A stretch of 64,000 bases of DNA from Paractinoplanes maris (lineage in GTDB: Bacteria; Actinomycetota; Actinomycetes; Mycobacteriales; Micromonosporaceae): the NCBI RefSeq assembly GCF_023544465.1, contig NZ_JALPVL010000001.1, positions 620,001-684,000 on the forward strand, read 5' to 3'. The stretch's first letter is position 1; each line of letters starts with the position of its first letter. A model generated the notes under the pieces. That model worked only from the letters and a program-made list of their open reading frames with translations. It was not told where the DNA came from and did not search any database. The translations under genes and the position numbers were made by a program. This document shows, piece after piece, positions 54,701-63,901 of this stretch.

Positions 54701-56073
54701 TGCTCGTCGCAGGAGGCGGCGGCGGGGCCGGAGGCACTCCCTGGGGCATGTTGACCATTCAGGGGATGCAGGAGCTCATCCAGAACCCGGACACGGAGCG
54801 GCACTACGAGCTACTGACCGGCTGGAAGCGATCGGCTGACCTGCTTGTCGAACACCAGTGGCAGGTGCGGAACTACCGCGACAACTTGGCTGCAGCTTGG
54901 CCCCCGGAGAAGAACGCCGCCTCGGCCGCTTACATAGCCCGTCTCGATGAACTAATCACCAACCTCACCGAGACGTACGAGGCCGCACTCTCCAACCACG
55001 ACGCCTTCGCCGCTGCGACGCTGTCCATCAGCCTGGCGCAGAAGGAAATGAACGAGCTGGCCCGCGAGTACCAGTCGAACGAGCTGATGCTGGCCGACTT
55101 CACCGCCAAGCAACAGAACGCAAGCGGCCAGCCCCAGCCCACGCCAAGCCCCAGCGGCGAACAGCCCCCAGTCGCGCCTGGCCGGCAGCAAGAGCTGTAC
55201 CAAAAAGCTGTAACGCTCCTGAGCGGAGTAAGCGCCGATTTGGCACAAGCTCAAGTCAGGATCAGCACGCCTCGCCCATACACCCCCGAGAACCGCCGCG
55301 ACGATCCGGTTGGCGGCGAGGGCGGCACCTACATAGCTCCGGCCATCCCGCCAATCTCACCCAGCTATTCTTCGGAGGCTTCAACTCCGGCCAGCTCTTC
55401 TCGCTCAGCGGTCACCTTCCCATCTTCTGGCAGCGCCACTACGCCACCTGCTCCTCAGCAGCCGGCTCCACAGCCCGGCCTCATCCTCGGCGGAGCGAGC
55501 CCTCCACCCGCTGCGATTCCAGCTTCGGGAATCGTCCCAGCTTTGCCGAGTTCCCCAGTGGGCCCAATCGGACTGACCCCACCTCCCGGACCCTTTGCTC
55601 CGACCCCTCGTAACTTCACGCCCGGCGGGAGGACACTCGCCCCTCCCCCGATGGGCCCAATCGGACGAAATGTAGGTCCTCCCCACGAAGGCGTTATTCG
55701 CCCTGGTGGCCCTCCTCCGGGGAGCGCCCGCGCGATGCCACCTGGCGGATTGATTGGAGGTGCGCCTGGCGTAGGCATTGCTCCACCTGGATCCGCGAGG
55801 ACAGCTTCTCAACGAGTCAATCCCGTCGGCGGAGTTATCGGTAGTACCTCGCCTTCCGGCGGCAAGAGCGCTTCGGCCAGCACCTCCGGCCAACACTCAG
55901 GCAGCGGAGGACCTTACGGTCAAGGCGGTCGGGGAATTTCAAAACGGGACCAAGAAGAACAATCTCGTTGGGATCCCGACAATCCATGGCACACAGCGTC
56001 CGGTGTAGATCCAGTCGTGCTACCTCCACGAGATCAACGCATCGATCCGGGACCCGCGATTGGTCTCAGTTGA
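54700..56073 (+). CDS. PPE-like, proline-rich type VII secretion-associated protein
   Basis: A 457-residue protein with a helical N-terminal domain of about 140 residues (GWKRSADLLVEHQWQVRNY, then EKNAASAAYIARLDELIT) containing Y124-QSN-E128, a YxxxE motif, and a long Pro/Gly/Ser-rich C-terminus (APPPMGPIGRNVGPP). It is coupled to the upstream gene by one shared base and to the mycosin by TTGA. The layout is that of PPE-type substrates with an extended tail. No PPE signature at the N-terminus is present, so the name is descriptive only. Confidence 0.75.
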   Translation: MLVAGGGGGAGGTPWGMLTIQGMQELIQNPDTERHYELLTGWKRSADLLVEHQWQVRNYRDNLAAAWPPEKNAASAAYIARLDELITNLTETYEAALSNHDAFAAATLSISLAQKEMNELAREYQSNELMLADFTAKQQNASGQPQPTPSPSGEQPPVAPGRQQELYQKAVTLLSGVSADLAQAQVRISTPRPYTPENRRDDPVGGEGGTYIAPAIPPISPSYSSEASTPASSSRSAVTFPSSGSATTPPAPQQPAPQPGLILGGASPPPAAIPASGIVPALPSSPVGPIGLTPPPGPFAPTPRNFTPGGRTLAPPPMGPIGRNVGPPHEGVIRPGGPPPGSARAMPPGGLIGGAPGVGIAPPGSARTASQRVNPVGGVIGSTSPSGGKSASASTSGQHSGSGGPYGQGGRGISKRDQEEQSRWDPDNPWHTASGVDPVVLPPRDQRIDPGPAIGLS

Positions 56074-57218
56074 AAATTCCAACGAAAATTCTCTCCGTTT
56101 TTATTGTAGGCTTCATAACCGTCCCCATCACTCCGGCGGGCCCCGCGTCTGCAGACGCTGTCCGCGACCGCCAGTGGTATTTGAAAAGCCTTCAGATCTC
56201 GCAGGCTCGGACGGTTACTGCTGGATCCGGAGTGACGGTTGCGGTCCTAGACTCGGGCATCTATCCGCATCCCGACATTAAGAAAAATTTACTCGCCGGA
56301 AGCGACCAGGCTTCTCGCAGCAATAAGGACGGCAGGTCCGACACCGACGGTCACGGAACCCGAATGGCCGCACTCATCGCCGGGCATGGGCGCGGCTCAA
56401 ACCAGGGGATCCAAGGGATCGCGCCAGCAGCCAAGGTCCTGCCGGTAATCATTACCAGTGACGGAAGAGGCCATGCAGACATCATGGCCAGAGGAGTGGC
56501 CTGGGCGTCCAGCCAAAAGGCACAGATCATCAATATTTCCGGGGTAGCCGGTCCTGGATTCGAACTTCAGGATGCAGTCGAAACAGCACTCGCCGCTGAT
56601 ATTGTCATAGTGGCCGCCGCAGGCAATACTTCATCCGACGCGATTATTAATTACCCAGCTGCATTTGATGGCGTTCTGGCCGTAGGCGCGACTGGACGTA
56701 ATGGAAAATACTCGCCCAGTTCCGTCAAAGATGAAAAGGTGCAAATTTGCGCACCCGGCGTCGATATCATCTCGGCTCAGCCTCCGAATGATTACGGGTC
56801 TGCAACCGGCACTTCTGATTCCACAGCTATCGTATCCGGCGCTGCTGCGCTGATACGTGCCCAGTTCCCCCAACTCTCCGCAAGAGACGTGGTTCATCGA
56901 CTAACTGCGACTGCAGATGACATTGGTCCGCCGGGGCGGGATAATGAATGTGGGTTTGGCCGGCTCAATATCGTTAGAGCTTTGACTGCTAAAGTATCGC
57001 CGATTGAAGATGACCAGGCTGCGCCGGAAAAACCCACCGCAACTACTAGCGCGCCAAGTGTCATTCGCCCTGAAATAGTGGTGCCTAGTTCGCCGCCTCA
57101 GGCGGAAGGGAAGCCTGCGAGTAACACCACATTCCTTCTCTTTGGTGGACTCGCAGGAGCTGTGGCCATCGCTGGCGCCCTCGTAGCGTTTGCGCTGCGT
57201 CAGCGCAGGCGCCCCTAA
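56070..57218 (+). CDS. mycP: Mycosin-type subtilisin-like serine protease (S8)
   Basis: A 382-residue membrane-anchored subtilase. The TTG at 56070 overlaps the previous stop (TTGA) and directly gives a signal peptide ending PAGPASADA at residue 30. The triad is Asp61 (VAVLDSGI), His95 (DTDGHGTRMAA) and Ser249 (ATGTSDSTAIVSG), with Asn186 in the oxyanion hole (AAAGNTS). A Pro-rich linker, a C-terminal TM helix and the tail RQRRRP follow, as in MycP of type VII systems. Base composition is much more A/T-rich than neighbours, suggesting acquisition. Confidence 0.92.
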   Translation: MKIPTKILSVFIVGFITVPITPAGPASADAVRDRQWYLKSLQISQARTVTAGSGVTVAVLDSGIYPHPDIKKNLLAGSDQASRSNKDGRSDTDGHGTRMAALIAGHGRGSNQGIQGIAPAAKVLPVIITSDGRGHADIMARGVAWASSQKAQIINISGVAGPGFELQDAVETALAADIVIVAAAGNTSSDAIINYPAAFDGVLAVGATGRNGKYSPSSVKDEKVQICAPGVDIISAQPPNDYGSATGTSDSTAIVSGAAALIRAQFPQLSARDVVHRLTATADDIGPPGRDNECGFGRLNIVRALTAKVSPIEDDQAAPEKPTATTSAPSVIRPEIVVPSSPPQAEGKPASNTTFLLFGGLAGAVAIAGALVAFALRQRRRP

Positions 57219-57441
57219 TAAATTAGCAAGCCTCGGGCCGCTTGCTTGGGATCCGTTCTATCCGCGCCCATAGCTTAGATAGACGCTCAAGGAAATAAGC
57301 AGAACTTCTGCACCGTTCCCAGCTAACTCTCCGCGGCCGTCCCGTGTTCCTGCTGCGATCTAACGATCAGCTGGTCTCATCTGGGCTCAAACGCCAGGTT
57401 GTGTGCTCCTTGGGGCTAGTGGGGCTTGTAGCCTCGGGGGC
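57219..57441. other. Low-GC gap between the mycosin and maf
   Basis: About 220 bases without a gene. It starts with AGCAAGC (57225-57231) and GCTTGCT (57240-57246), a hairpin directly after the mycosin stop that may be its terminator, though T residues after it are few. The A/T-rich composition continues to about 57360, and normal GC returns just before maf, marking the right boundary of the acquired block. Confidence 0.55.
57225..57246 (+). terminator. Possible terminator of the type VII-like cassette
   Basis: A perfect 7-bp stem (AGCAAGC/GCTTGCT) with an 8-base loop, seven bases after the mycosin stop. The following sequence is TGGGATCC, so a U-tract is lacking. Confidence 0.4.
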
Positions 57442-58056
57442 GTGGAGAAGGACATTGTGTACCGGTTGATTCTTGCTTCGGCTAGTCCTGCTCGGCGGGG
57501 GCTGCTCAGTTCGGCGGGGATTGAGGCTGAGGTGATGGTCAGCGGCGTGGATGAGTCGACTGTTGGGGCTGAGGATGCCTACACGCTCTGCTTGGCGCTG
57601 GCTCGGATGAAGGCACGCACCATCGCGGCTCAGTTGAACGCTGATCCGGGGGTTGTGGTGCTCGGCTGTGACTCCGTACTGGCCTTTGACGGGGAAGTGT
57701 TCGGCAAGCCGGCCAATGCCGAGGAAGCGACCAAGCGCTGGATGCGCATGCGCGGGCGGTCCGGTGTCCTGCACACCGGCCACCACGTCACCAGCCTGGT
57801 CACCGGCAAGCAGGCCGAGGCGGTCGGGATGACCACGGTGCACTTCGCCGACGTCAGTGATGAGGAGATCGCGGCCTACGTGGCCAGCGGTGAGCCGCTT
57901 CAGGTGGCCGGCTCGTTCACCCTCGATGGGCGTGGGAGCGCCTTCGTGGAACGCATCGAGGGTGATCCGGGCAATGTGATCGGGCTTTCCCTGCCCTTGC
58001 TCCGCAAGCTGCTGGCCGAGATGGGCGTTCCCTACATCGCCTTGTGGAACAAGTAA
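57442..58056 (+). CDS. maf: Maf-like nucleotide pyrophosphatase
   Basis: A 204-residue Maf/HAM1-type enzyme that hydrolyses modified or non-canonical NTPs (dTTP/UTP/m5UTP class). The family start is RLILASASPARRGLLSSAGI, the catalytic Asp and lysines are in VVLGCDSVLAFDGEVFGKP, and VAGSFTLDGRGSAFVERIEG with NVIGLSLPLL completes the signature. GTG at 57442 is chosen because TAGCCT lies seven bases upstream; a TTG at 57403 has no support. In mycobacteria it directly follows accE. Confidence 0.93.
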   Translation: MEKDIVYRLILASASPARRGLLSSAGIEAEVMVSGVDESTVGAEDAYTLCLALARMKARTIAAQLNADPGVVVLGCDSVLAFDGEVFGKPANAEEATKRWMRMRGRSGVLHTGHHVTSLVTGKQAEAVGMTTVHFADVSDEEIAAYVASGEPLQVAGSFTLDGRGSAFVERIEGDPGNVIGLSLPLLRKLLAEMGVPYIALWNK

Positions 58057-58063
58057 CGAGCGG

Positions 58064-58819
58064 TCAGCGGACGCTTCGGGCGAACTCCCTCGCTGCCCAG
58101 GCCACGGCCACGACAGCAAGCACAGCCATGATGAGCAGGCCCTGCCACACGTCCGGGGCACCCAGGTCACCCCGGAACAAAGCTCTGGTGCCGTTCACCG
58201 CCCAGGAGAACGGGTTCCAGTCGGCGATTCCCTGCAGCCAGCCGGGGGCGTACGTCAACGGCAGCAGGATGCCGCTGAGCAGGAGGACCGGCTGGGCGAC
58301 CGTGTTCATCAGCGGGGCCAGGGCGTCCTCGCTCTTCACGACCAGGGCCACGCCGTAGGAGACCGCGGACGTCATCAGTGAGATCAGCGCCAGCATCAGG
58401 TAGGCCAGCAGCAGGTTGGGCACGAAGACCCGCAGGTCGAAGACCAGCGCCAGCAGCGTGATGATGATGGCCTGGGCGATCAGCGAGACCACGTCGCGCA
58501 GGGAGCGGCCCAGCAGCAGCGCCACGCGGCTGACCGGGGTCACCCGGGACCTTTCGATCACGCCGGCGCGCAGTTCGGCGATCAGGCCGAAACCCTGGAA
58601 CAGGCCGCCGAAGATGGCCAGCAGCACCAGCAGGCCGGGGACGAAGATCTCGTACGCCTCGGCGTTGGTCCGCACCTGCAGGGCCGGCTTCAGCAGGGGG
58701 GCGAAGAGCAGCAGGTACATCACCGGCTGGAAGACGCCCACGAAGATCCAGATGGGGTTGCGCAGCAGCAGCTGCATCTGGCGGTTGAAGATCAGGGAGG
58801 TGTCGCGCAGCAGTTTCAT
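58064..58819 (-). CDS. ABC-2 type transporter permease (DrrB-like)
   Basis: A 251-residue permease with six hydrophobic helices, the ABC-2 signature ERSRVTPVSRVALLLGRSLR between helices 2 and 3, and PLTYAPGWLQGIADWNPFSW near the end, as in daunorubicin-type (DrrB) and other export systems. It is the second gene after the ATPase, three bases apart. It probably exports a hydrophobic compound or lipid. Confidence 0.92.
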   Translation of the reverse strand: MKLLRDTSLIFNRQMQLLLRNPIWIFVGVFQPVMYLLLFAPLLKPALQVRTNAEAYEIFVPGLLVLLAIFGGLFQGFGLIAELRAGVIERSRVTPVSRVALLLGRSLRDVVSLIAQAIIITLLALVFDLRVFVPNLLLAYLMLALISLMTSAVSYGVALVVKSEDALAPLMNTVAQPVLLLSGILLPLTYAPGWLQGIADWNPFSWAVNGTRALFRGDLGAPDVWQGLLIMAVLAVVAVAWAAREFARSVR

Positions 58820-58822
58820 GGC

Positions 58823-59767
58823 TCAGCTCTCCCGCAGGGATCGGCCGGTCTTGGTGAGGAACACGTCGTCGAGGCTGGGGCGGTGGAGCTCGACCGTGCC
58901 CAGTGGGACGCCTGCCGCGTCGAGTGCGCGCAGGATCTGGGGGATGGCCACCGCGCCGTCCTCGACGTTCAGGCGCACGTGATCGTCGTACGTCTCGATC
59001 TTGTAGGAACTGAGGGCCTGGACCGCCGCCGGGATCGCGTCGACCGGGAGGCCCACGCGGACGACGTCTCCCGAGATCTCGCGTTTGAGGCCGGCCGGTG
59101 TGCCGGAGGCGACGATCTCGCCGTTGTCCATGATGGAGATGCGGTCGCAGAGTGCGTCCGCCTCGTCGAGGTAGTGGGTCGTGATGAAGACGGTCATGCC
59201 CTCCGCGCGCAGCCGTCTGATCTCGTCCCACATGTGGGCCCGGCTCTGCGGGTCCAGGCCGGTGGTCGGCTCGTCCAGGAAGACGACCTTGGGCTCGTGG
59301 ATGATGCCGAGCGCGATGTCGACCCGCCGGCGCTGGCCGCCCGAGTAGGTCTTGCACTTGCGGTCCGCGTACTCGGAGAGCTGGAATCCTTCGAGCACCC
59401 GCGCGGCCCGGGCCAGCGCGTCGCTTTTCGACGCGCCGTAGAGGCGCGCCTGGAGGACGAGTTCCTCCCGCGCGGTGGAGTCGTCCCAGGTGCTGCCGCC
59501 CTGGGCGACGTAGCCGATGCGGCGGCGCACCTCACCGGGGTCGGAGCGCAGATCGGCGCCGGCGATCGTGGCGGTGCCGTCGTCCGGTTCGATCAGGGTG
59601 GCCAGCATGCGGAGGGTGGTGGTCTTGCCGGCCCCGTTGGGACCGAGGAAGCCGAAGATCTCACCCTCGGCGACGTCGAGGTCGACACCGCGTACGGCTT
59701 CGACCTTCTTCTTTTCGCGCCCCTGACGCGAGGCGAACGACTTGCGCAGCCCGCGAGTCTCAATCAT
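58823..59767 (-). CDS. ABC transporter ATP-binding protein (DrrA-like)
   Basis: A 314-residue ATPase. Walker A is GPNGAGKTTT, the signature TYSGGQRRRVDIALG, Walker B VVFLDEPTTGLDPQSR and the H-loop ITTHYLDEAD. The C-terminal DrrA-type extension ends SLDDVFLTKTGRSL. With the permease it forms an exporter. A good promoter (TTGACT, 18 bases, TAGTCT) ends six bases before the ATG, so the mRNA is probably leaderless. The −35 overlaps the stop of the upstream padR gene. Confidence 0.95.
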   Translation of the reverse strand: MIETRGLRKSFASRQGREKKKVEAVRGVDLDVAEGEIFGFLGPNGAGKTTTLRMLATLIEPDDGTATIAGADLRSDPGEVRRRIGYVAQGGSTWDDSTAREELVLQARLYGASKSDALARAARVLEGFQLSEYADRKCKTYSGGQRRRVDIALGIIHEPKVVFLDEPTTGLDPQSRAHMWDEIRRLRAEGMTVFITTHYLDEADALCDRISIMDNGEIVASGTPAGLKREISGDVVRVGLPVDAIPAAVQALSSYKIETYDDHVRLNVEDGAVAIPQILRALDAAGVPLGTVELHRPSLDDVFLTKTGRSLRES

Positions 59768-59773
59768 GCGAGC

Positions 59774-59803
59774 AGACTACGACGGTCAACTTTTACTAGT
59801 CAA
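59774..59803 (-). promoter_or_regulatory. ABC exporter promoter with GTCAA repeats
   Basis: −35 TTGACT (59803-59798), an 18-base spacer and −10 TAGTCT (59779-59774), six bases before the ATG. Direct GTCAA elements (59785 and 59799) and the dyad AGTCAAACTTGATT (59798-59811, one mismatch) overlap it. These are candidate PadR sites. Confidence 0.65.
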
Positions 59804-60366
59804 ACTTGATTAAGTGGCTTCCACGTGTCGTCGGTCGTCTCGATGCGTCGCGCGGTCCGCTCGCACCAGGCGATCTCGGCCTCGGCCATGACGATGCTGC
59901 GCTCCCACATCCAGGACACGAAGACCGGCTTGTTGTCGGCCCAGTCGGCTTTGGTCGCCGCCTCCAACTGCTGGACACCGGCCCGCAACTGGGTCGCGCG
60001 GTTGCGCAGGGCGGCCGCGGACTCCTCACGGGGCAGCGCGGGCAGGAAGGAGAAGGCGGCCATGAACGGGTCAGCCCCGGGCGTCAGATTCCACCAGCCG
60101 TTACGCAGCAGCGCCTGGAACTCGGCTTTCCCCTTCTCGGTGATCTCGTACGTCGTCCGCGCGGGACGGGAGCCGACCTGCTCGGTGGCGACCTCGTGCA
60201 GCAGGCCTTCCTCGGTCAGCTTGCGCAGAGCGTGATAGATCGAGCCGGGCTGCACGTTGGCCCATTTGTCGGCACTCCAGCTCAACAGCTCCCGGCGAAC
60301 GTCGTAGCCGTGCACCGGCTCCAGCCACTGGACCAGGCCGAGAATCATCATGCGGGTCGCGGACAC
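59800..60366 (-). CDS. PadR family transcriptional regulator
   Basis: A 188-residue PadR regulator: winged helix (MILGLVQWLEPVHGYDVRRE, then VQPGSIYHALRKLTEEGLL) with the wing TTYEITEKGKAEFQ, and a C-terminal helical dimerisation domain of the PadR-s2 size. TACGCT ends six bases before the GTG. It is followed directly by the ABC exporter genes, whose promoter lies at its 3' end. PadR-exporter pairs commonly respond to the exported compound. Confidence 0.93.
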   Translation of the reverse strand: MSATRMMILGLVQWLEPVHGYDVRRELLSWSADKWANVQPGSIYHALRKLTEEGLLHEVATEQVGSRPARTTYEITEKGKAEFQALLRNGWWNLTPGADPFMAAFSFLPALPREESAAALRNRATQLRAGVQQLEAATKADWADNKPVFVSWMWERSIVMAEAEIAWCERTARRIETTDDTWKPLNQV

Positions 60367-60410
60367 TCTCTCAGCGTAAATCTGTCGGCCGCTGGCGCTA
60401 GGCTCAGCCC

Positions 60411-62162
60411 GTGCGCAAGGTATTGATCGCCAACCGCGGCGAGATCGCTGTCCGGGTCATCCGGGCCTGCCAGGACGCCGGCCTGACCAGCGTCGCCGTC
60501 TATGCCGGCAGCGATCGCGACGCGCCGCACGCCCGGCTGGCCGACGAGGCGTACGCGTTGGAGGGTGAGACCGCGGCCGATACCTATCTGCGCATCGACA
60601 AGCTGCTGGCGGTCGCCGCGCGCAGTGGGGCCGACGCCGTCCACCCGGGCTACGGCTTCCTGTCGGAGAACGCCGACTTCGCCCAGGCGGTGCTCGACGC
60701 CGATCTGACCTGGATCGGGCCGACCCCGCAGGCGATCCGCGACCTGGGTGACAAGGTGACCGCGCGGCACATCGCCCAGCGGGCCGGGGCGCCCCTGGTG
60801 CCGGGCACGGCTGAGCCGGTGGCCGACGCCTCCGAGATCATCGCGTTCGCCGAGCAGCACGGGTTGCCGGTGGCGATCAAGGCGGCGTTCGGCGGTGGCG
60901 GGCGCGGGCTCAAGGTGGCCCGCACGCTCGAGGAGATCCCGGCGCTGTTCGAGAGTGCGACGCGGGAGGCGGTGGCCGCGTTCGGGCGCGGCGAGTGCTT
61001 CGTCGAGCGTTATCTCGACCGGCCGCGGCACGTCGAGGCGCAGGTGCTGGCCGACACGCACGGCACCGTGATCGTGGTCGGCACGCGTGACTGCTCCCTG
61101 CAGCGCCGGCATCAGAAGCTGGTGGAAGAGGCGCCCGCGCCGTTCCTGAGCGACGAGCAGCGCGCGTCGATCCACGAGAGCGCCAAGGCGATCTGCCGCG
61201 AGGCGGGCTACCACGGGGCCGGCACGGTGGAATACCTGGTCGGCCAGGACGGGACGATCTCGTTCCTCGAGGTGAACACCCGCCTGCAGGTGGAGCACCC
61301 GGTGAGCGAGGAGACGGCCGGGCTCGATCTTGTCCGCGAGCAGTTCCGCATCGCCGACGGCGAGGCCCTGGAGCTGACGAGCGACCCGGTGCCGCGCGGC
61401 CACTCGATCGAGTTCCGCATCAACGGCGAGGATCCGGGACGCAACTTCCTGCCCGCGCCGGGCGCTGTCGAGACGCTGGTGTGGCCGCTCGGGCCAGGCG
61501 TCCGGGTCGACGCGGGGGTCGAGGCGGGCAGCGTCGTCGGCGGCAACTTCGACTCGCTGCTGGCCAAGATCATTGTTTCCGGGCGTACGCGGGAGGAGGC
61601 GCTGGAGCGGTCCCGCCGGGTTCTCGACGAGACGGTGATCACCGGTCTGGCCACCGTGCTGCCGTTCCACCGGGCGGTGGTGCGCGATCCGGCCTTCACG
61701 TCGGAGCCGTTCACGGTGCACACCCGGTGGATCGAGACGGAATGGGCGGGCGGCGTCGAGCCGTTCACCGGCGGGACGCCGGGCGAGGCGGGAGCGGACC
61801 AGCGCGAGACGGTCGTGGTCGAGGTGGGCGGCAAGCGCCTCGAGGTGACGGTGCCCGCCGAGCTGCTGCAGGCCGCACCGGCTAAGGGGCAGCCGACGGC
61901 CCGGCCGGCCACGCGCCGCAGCGGCGGCGGCACCCAGGCTCAGGCCGGTGGCGCCGCGCTGACGGCGCCCATGCAGGGCACCGTCGTCAAGGTGGCCGTG
62001 GCCGACGGCGACAGCGTGTCCGAAGGGGACGTGATCGTCGTCGTCGAGGCCATGAAGATGGAGCAGCCGCTGACCGCCCACAAGTCCGGGACGGTCTCCG
62101 GGCTGGCGGTGCGGGTCGGCGAGTCGGTCACCGCCGGGTCGGTCGTCTGCAGCATCGACTGA
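60411..62162 (+). CDS. accA3: Acyl-CoA carboxylase alpha subunit (biotin carboxylase-BCCP)
   Basis: A 583-residue AccA3-type subunit. Biotin carboxylase domain: [43 protein letters not shown], and [17 protein letters not shown] with ATP and catalytic residues. After a linker the BCCP domain has [13 protein letters not shown] and [10 protein letters not shown] with biotinyl Lys549. It carboxylates biotin for the AccD subunit (46848), aided by AccE (53946), after modification by BirA (44506). TAGGCT lies six bases before the GTG. It is divergent from padR. Confidence 0.96.
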   Translation: MRKVLIANRGEIAVRVIRACQDAGLTSVAVYAGSDRDAPHARLADEAYALEGETAADTYLRIDKLLAVAARSGADAVHPGYGFLSENADFAQAVLDADLTWIGPTPQAIRDLGDKVTARHIAQRAGAPLVPGTAEPVADASEIIAFAEQHGLPVAIKAAFGGGGRGLKVARTLEEIPALFESATREAVAAFGRGECFVERYLDRPRHVEAQVLADTHGTVIVVGTRDCSLQRRHQKLVEEAPAPFLSDEQRASIHESAKAICREAGYHGAGTVEYLVGQDGTISFLEVNTRLQVEHPVSEETAGLDLVREQFRIADGEALELTSDPVPRGHSIEFRINGEDPGRNFLPAPGAVETLVWPLGPGVRVDAGVEAGSVVGGNFDSLLAKIIVSGRTREEALERSRRVLDETVITGLATVLPFHRAVVRDPAFTSEPFTVHTRWIETEWAGGVEPFTGGTPGEAGADQRETVVVEVGGKRLEVTVPAELLQAAPAKGQPTARPATRRSGGGTQAQAGGAALTAPMQGTVVKVAVADGDSVSEGDVIVVVEAMKMEQPLTAHKSGTVSGLAVRVGESVTAGSVVCSID

Positions 62163-62264
62163 CGTCCGGCTCGACGGCCCCGCCCGCTGCCGGCTCGGCG
62201 CTGAACCGGCCGTGTCGGAGCTGGGGCGGAAAGGCGCCGCGCGCGTGACCGGGCGGGCCCGCCG

Positions 62265-62807
62265 TCAAACGGTGTCGAGCCAGAAGCGGAGCTTCTCGTC
62301 CCGGCGACCGGCCGCGACACCGCCGTTGCGCTCGATCGTGCGGCGTGACGGCTCGTTGTCGACGTCGCAGGTGATGAGCACCTTGGGCAGGCCGACGGCG
62401 GCGGCCAGGGGACGGGCCGCGGCCAGCATGGCGGTGGCGTGACCTTTGCGCCGGGCCGAGGGGCGCACGTCGTAGCCGATATGTCCGTTGCGCTGGCCGG
62501 CCAGTCCCGGGGCCAGACGATGCCGGATGTTGAGCCGGCCCAGGTATTCGGGCCCGTCGAGCCACCACAGGACCGTGGTCGGGACGAAGCCGGGCGGCCG
62601 GGGGCTCTCCTCGAGACGCTGTGCCCGCAGAAACTCGACAAAACTCCGGAAGCCCGCCGGGGTCGACCAGGTCGGCCCGTACGCCCGGAAATCGGCCCCG
62701 ATATTGCTGAAGTCGTCGAGGCCACCACGCCCCTCGGCGCGGTATTCGTCCATGGCGACCAGGAACGACATGTGGACGTCGACTGTGGGCGGAACCAGCG
62801 CAGGCAC
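62265..62807 (-). CDS. GNAT family N-acetyltransferase
   Basis: A 180-residue GNAT. The acetyl-CoA loop is DVRPSARRKGHATAML and the closing part VDNEPSRRTIERNGGVAAGR is typical of the RimJ-like/YxeL type. GTG at 62807 is chosen because TAGTCT ends exactly six bases ahead; a GTG at 62813 touches this element. Substrate unknown. It is convergent with accA3, with about 100 bases between. Confidence 0.88.
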   Translation of the reverse strand: MPALVPPTVDVHMSFLVAMDEYRAEGRGGLDDFSNIGADFRAYGPTWSTPAGFRSFVEFLRAQRLEESPRPPGFVPTTVLWWLDGPEYLGRLNIRHRLAPGLAGQRNGHIGYDVRPSARRKGHATAMLAAARPLAAAVGLPKVLITCDVDNEPSRRTIERNGGVAAGRRDEKLRFWLDTV

Positions 62808-63151
62808 CCGCACAGACTAGGCGGCGGGGAGAAGGAGGTGGGCCGCCCGTACGGGACCTACGGACGGCCCACCGGCCGGCACACCGAGAACGGGGGACCC
62901 GGAGTCCCGGCCGACTTCACGGTACGCCCGGCGGAGCCGCGGCGAAAAATCTCACGGACGAATCGGGACGGATCGGCCTTTCGATACGGCACCGTCCCGA
63001 AAATCAGAGGCGCCGGTGAGATCGAGACAATACCGTGTCAGGCATCACCGACGACCGGGTCTGATCAGGAGCATGCTGAACACAGCACATTCTCAGGTGA
63101 CTCCACGGAGAATGTCGTGGACCCCGAAAAAGCCGCGAGGTGGCGAGACCG
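62808..63151. other. Structured non-coding region upstream of the DedA gene
   Basis: About 340 bases without a credible gene. Visible: GTGGGCCG...CGGCCCAC with inner CCGTA/TACGG (62839-62873); a GGACCCGGAGTCC hairpin near 62903; GGGACGG (62965-62971) with CCGTCCC (62992-62998); CCACG-N8-CGTGG near 63104; and the Shine-Dalgarno GAGGTGG before the DedA ATG. It resembles a folded leader, but no known riboswitch was recognised. Confidence 0.5.
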
Positions 63152-63901
63152 ATGACCGAACTGTTGACCATGATGGCAACACCGGCATGGGCGTACCTTG
63201 CTCTCTTCGGATTCCTCGCCGTCGATGCCCTCATCCCGGTCGTGCCCATCCAGGCGATCATGATCACATCCGGGGCGCTCACTGTCTACGGGAATCTTGA
63301 TCTTGCGCTGGTGATCCTCATCGGCGCGCTGGGCATGTTCACCGGCGACACCATCGCGTTCACCCTCGGCCGCAGCAGCGCCGACCGCGGCTCGGGCCGG
63401 CTGGCCGCGTTACGCGCCCGCTATGCCCCCAAGCACGACGACGAGGGCAAGGAGTCACGCACCAGGCAGGCGGCCCAGCGCTTCACCCGCGGCCTGCGCC
63501 GGCCCGGTCCGCTCGTCCTGCTGCTCTGCCGGTTCGTGCCCGGCGGGCGCATGGCGGCCGGCTTCCACGCCGGCCGCCGCGGCTACCCGGTCAAGCTGTT
63601 CGTGCTCTACGACGGGGCCGCCGCACTCGCCTGGGGCTCGTACGGCGGTCTGGTCGGCCACATCGGCGGCACGGCCATCACCCAGTCGGCCTGGCGGCTC
63701 TTCGCGATCGCCGCCACCGCCGCGGTCGTCTTCGGCACCGCGGGCTGGATCCTGGCCCTCTTCGGCGGCCGCAAGGAGGAGGCCCTCCAGCTCGCGGCGG
63801 CTGCCGCGGCGGCCGCCGGCCAGGCCGACGTCACTGCAGCTCGTGCTGCATCAGCTGACGCGCCGCTTCCGCGATCGACCCCGACAACGACGGGTAGATA
63901 G
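63152..63901 (+). CDS. DedA family membrane protein
   Basis: A 249-residue polytopic protein of the DedA/VTT family: LFGFLAVDALIPVVPIQAIM, GALGMFTGDTIAFTLGR and the conserved FVPGGRMAAGFHAGR, followed by LAWGSYGGLVGHIGG. DedA proteins act in undecaprenyl phosphate recycling and membrane homeostasis. ATG at 63152 is chosen because of GAGGTGG nine bases upstream; GTG at 63140 is possible. The last 71 bases, encoding an Ala-rich tail, overlap the 3' end of the convergent flavoprotein gene. Confidence 0.85.
   Translation: MTELLTMMATPAWAYLALFGFLAVDALIPVVPIQAIMITSGALTVYGNLDLALVILIGALGMFTGDTIAFTLGRSSADRGSGRLAALRARYAPKHDDEGKESRTRQAAQRFTRGLRRPGPLVLLLCRFVPGGRMAAGFHAGRRGYPVKLFVLYDGAAALAWGSYGGLVGHIGGTAITQSAWRLFAIAATAAVVFGTAGWILALFGGRKEEALQLAAAAAAAAGQADVTAARAASADAPLPRSTPTTTGR

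Noticed and set aside
62880..62930. ydaO-like GAACGGGGGACCC before the DedA gene
   Set aside because: Only this one block matches; the GGGGTGAAT and C-terminal pairing blocks are missing, so it was left as an unassigned structured leader.
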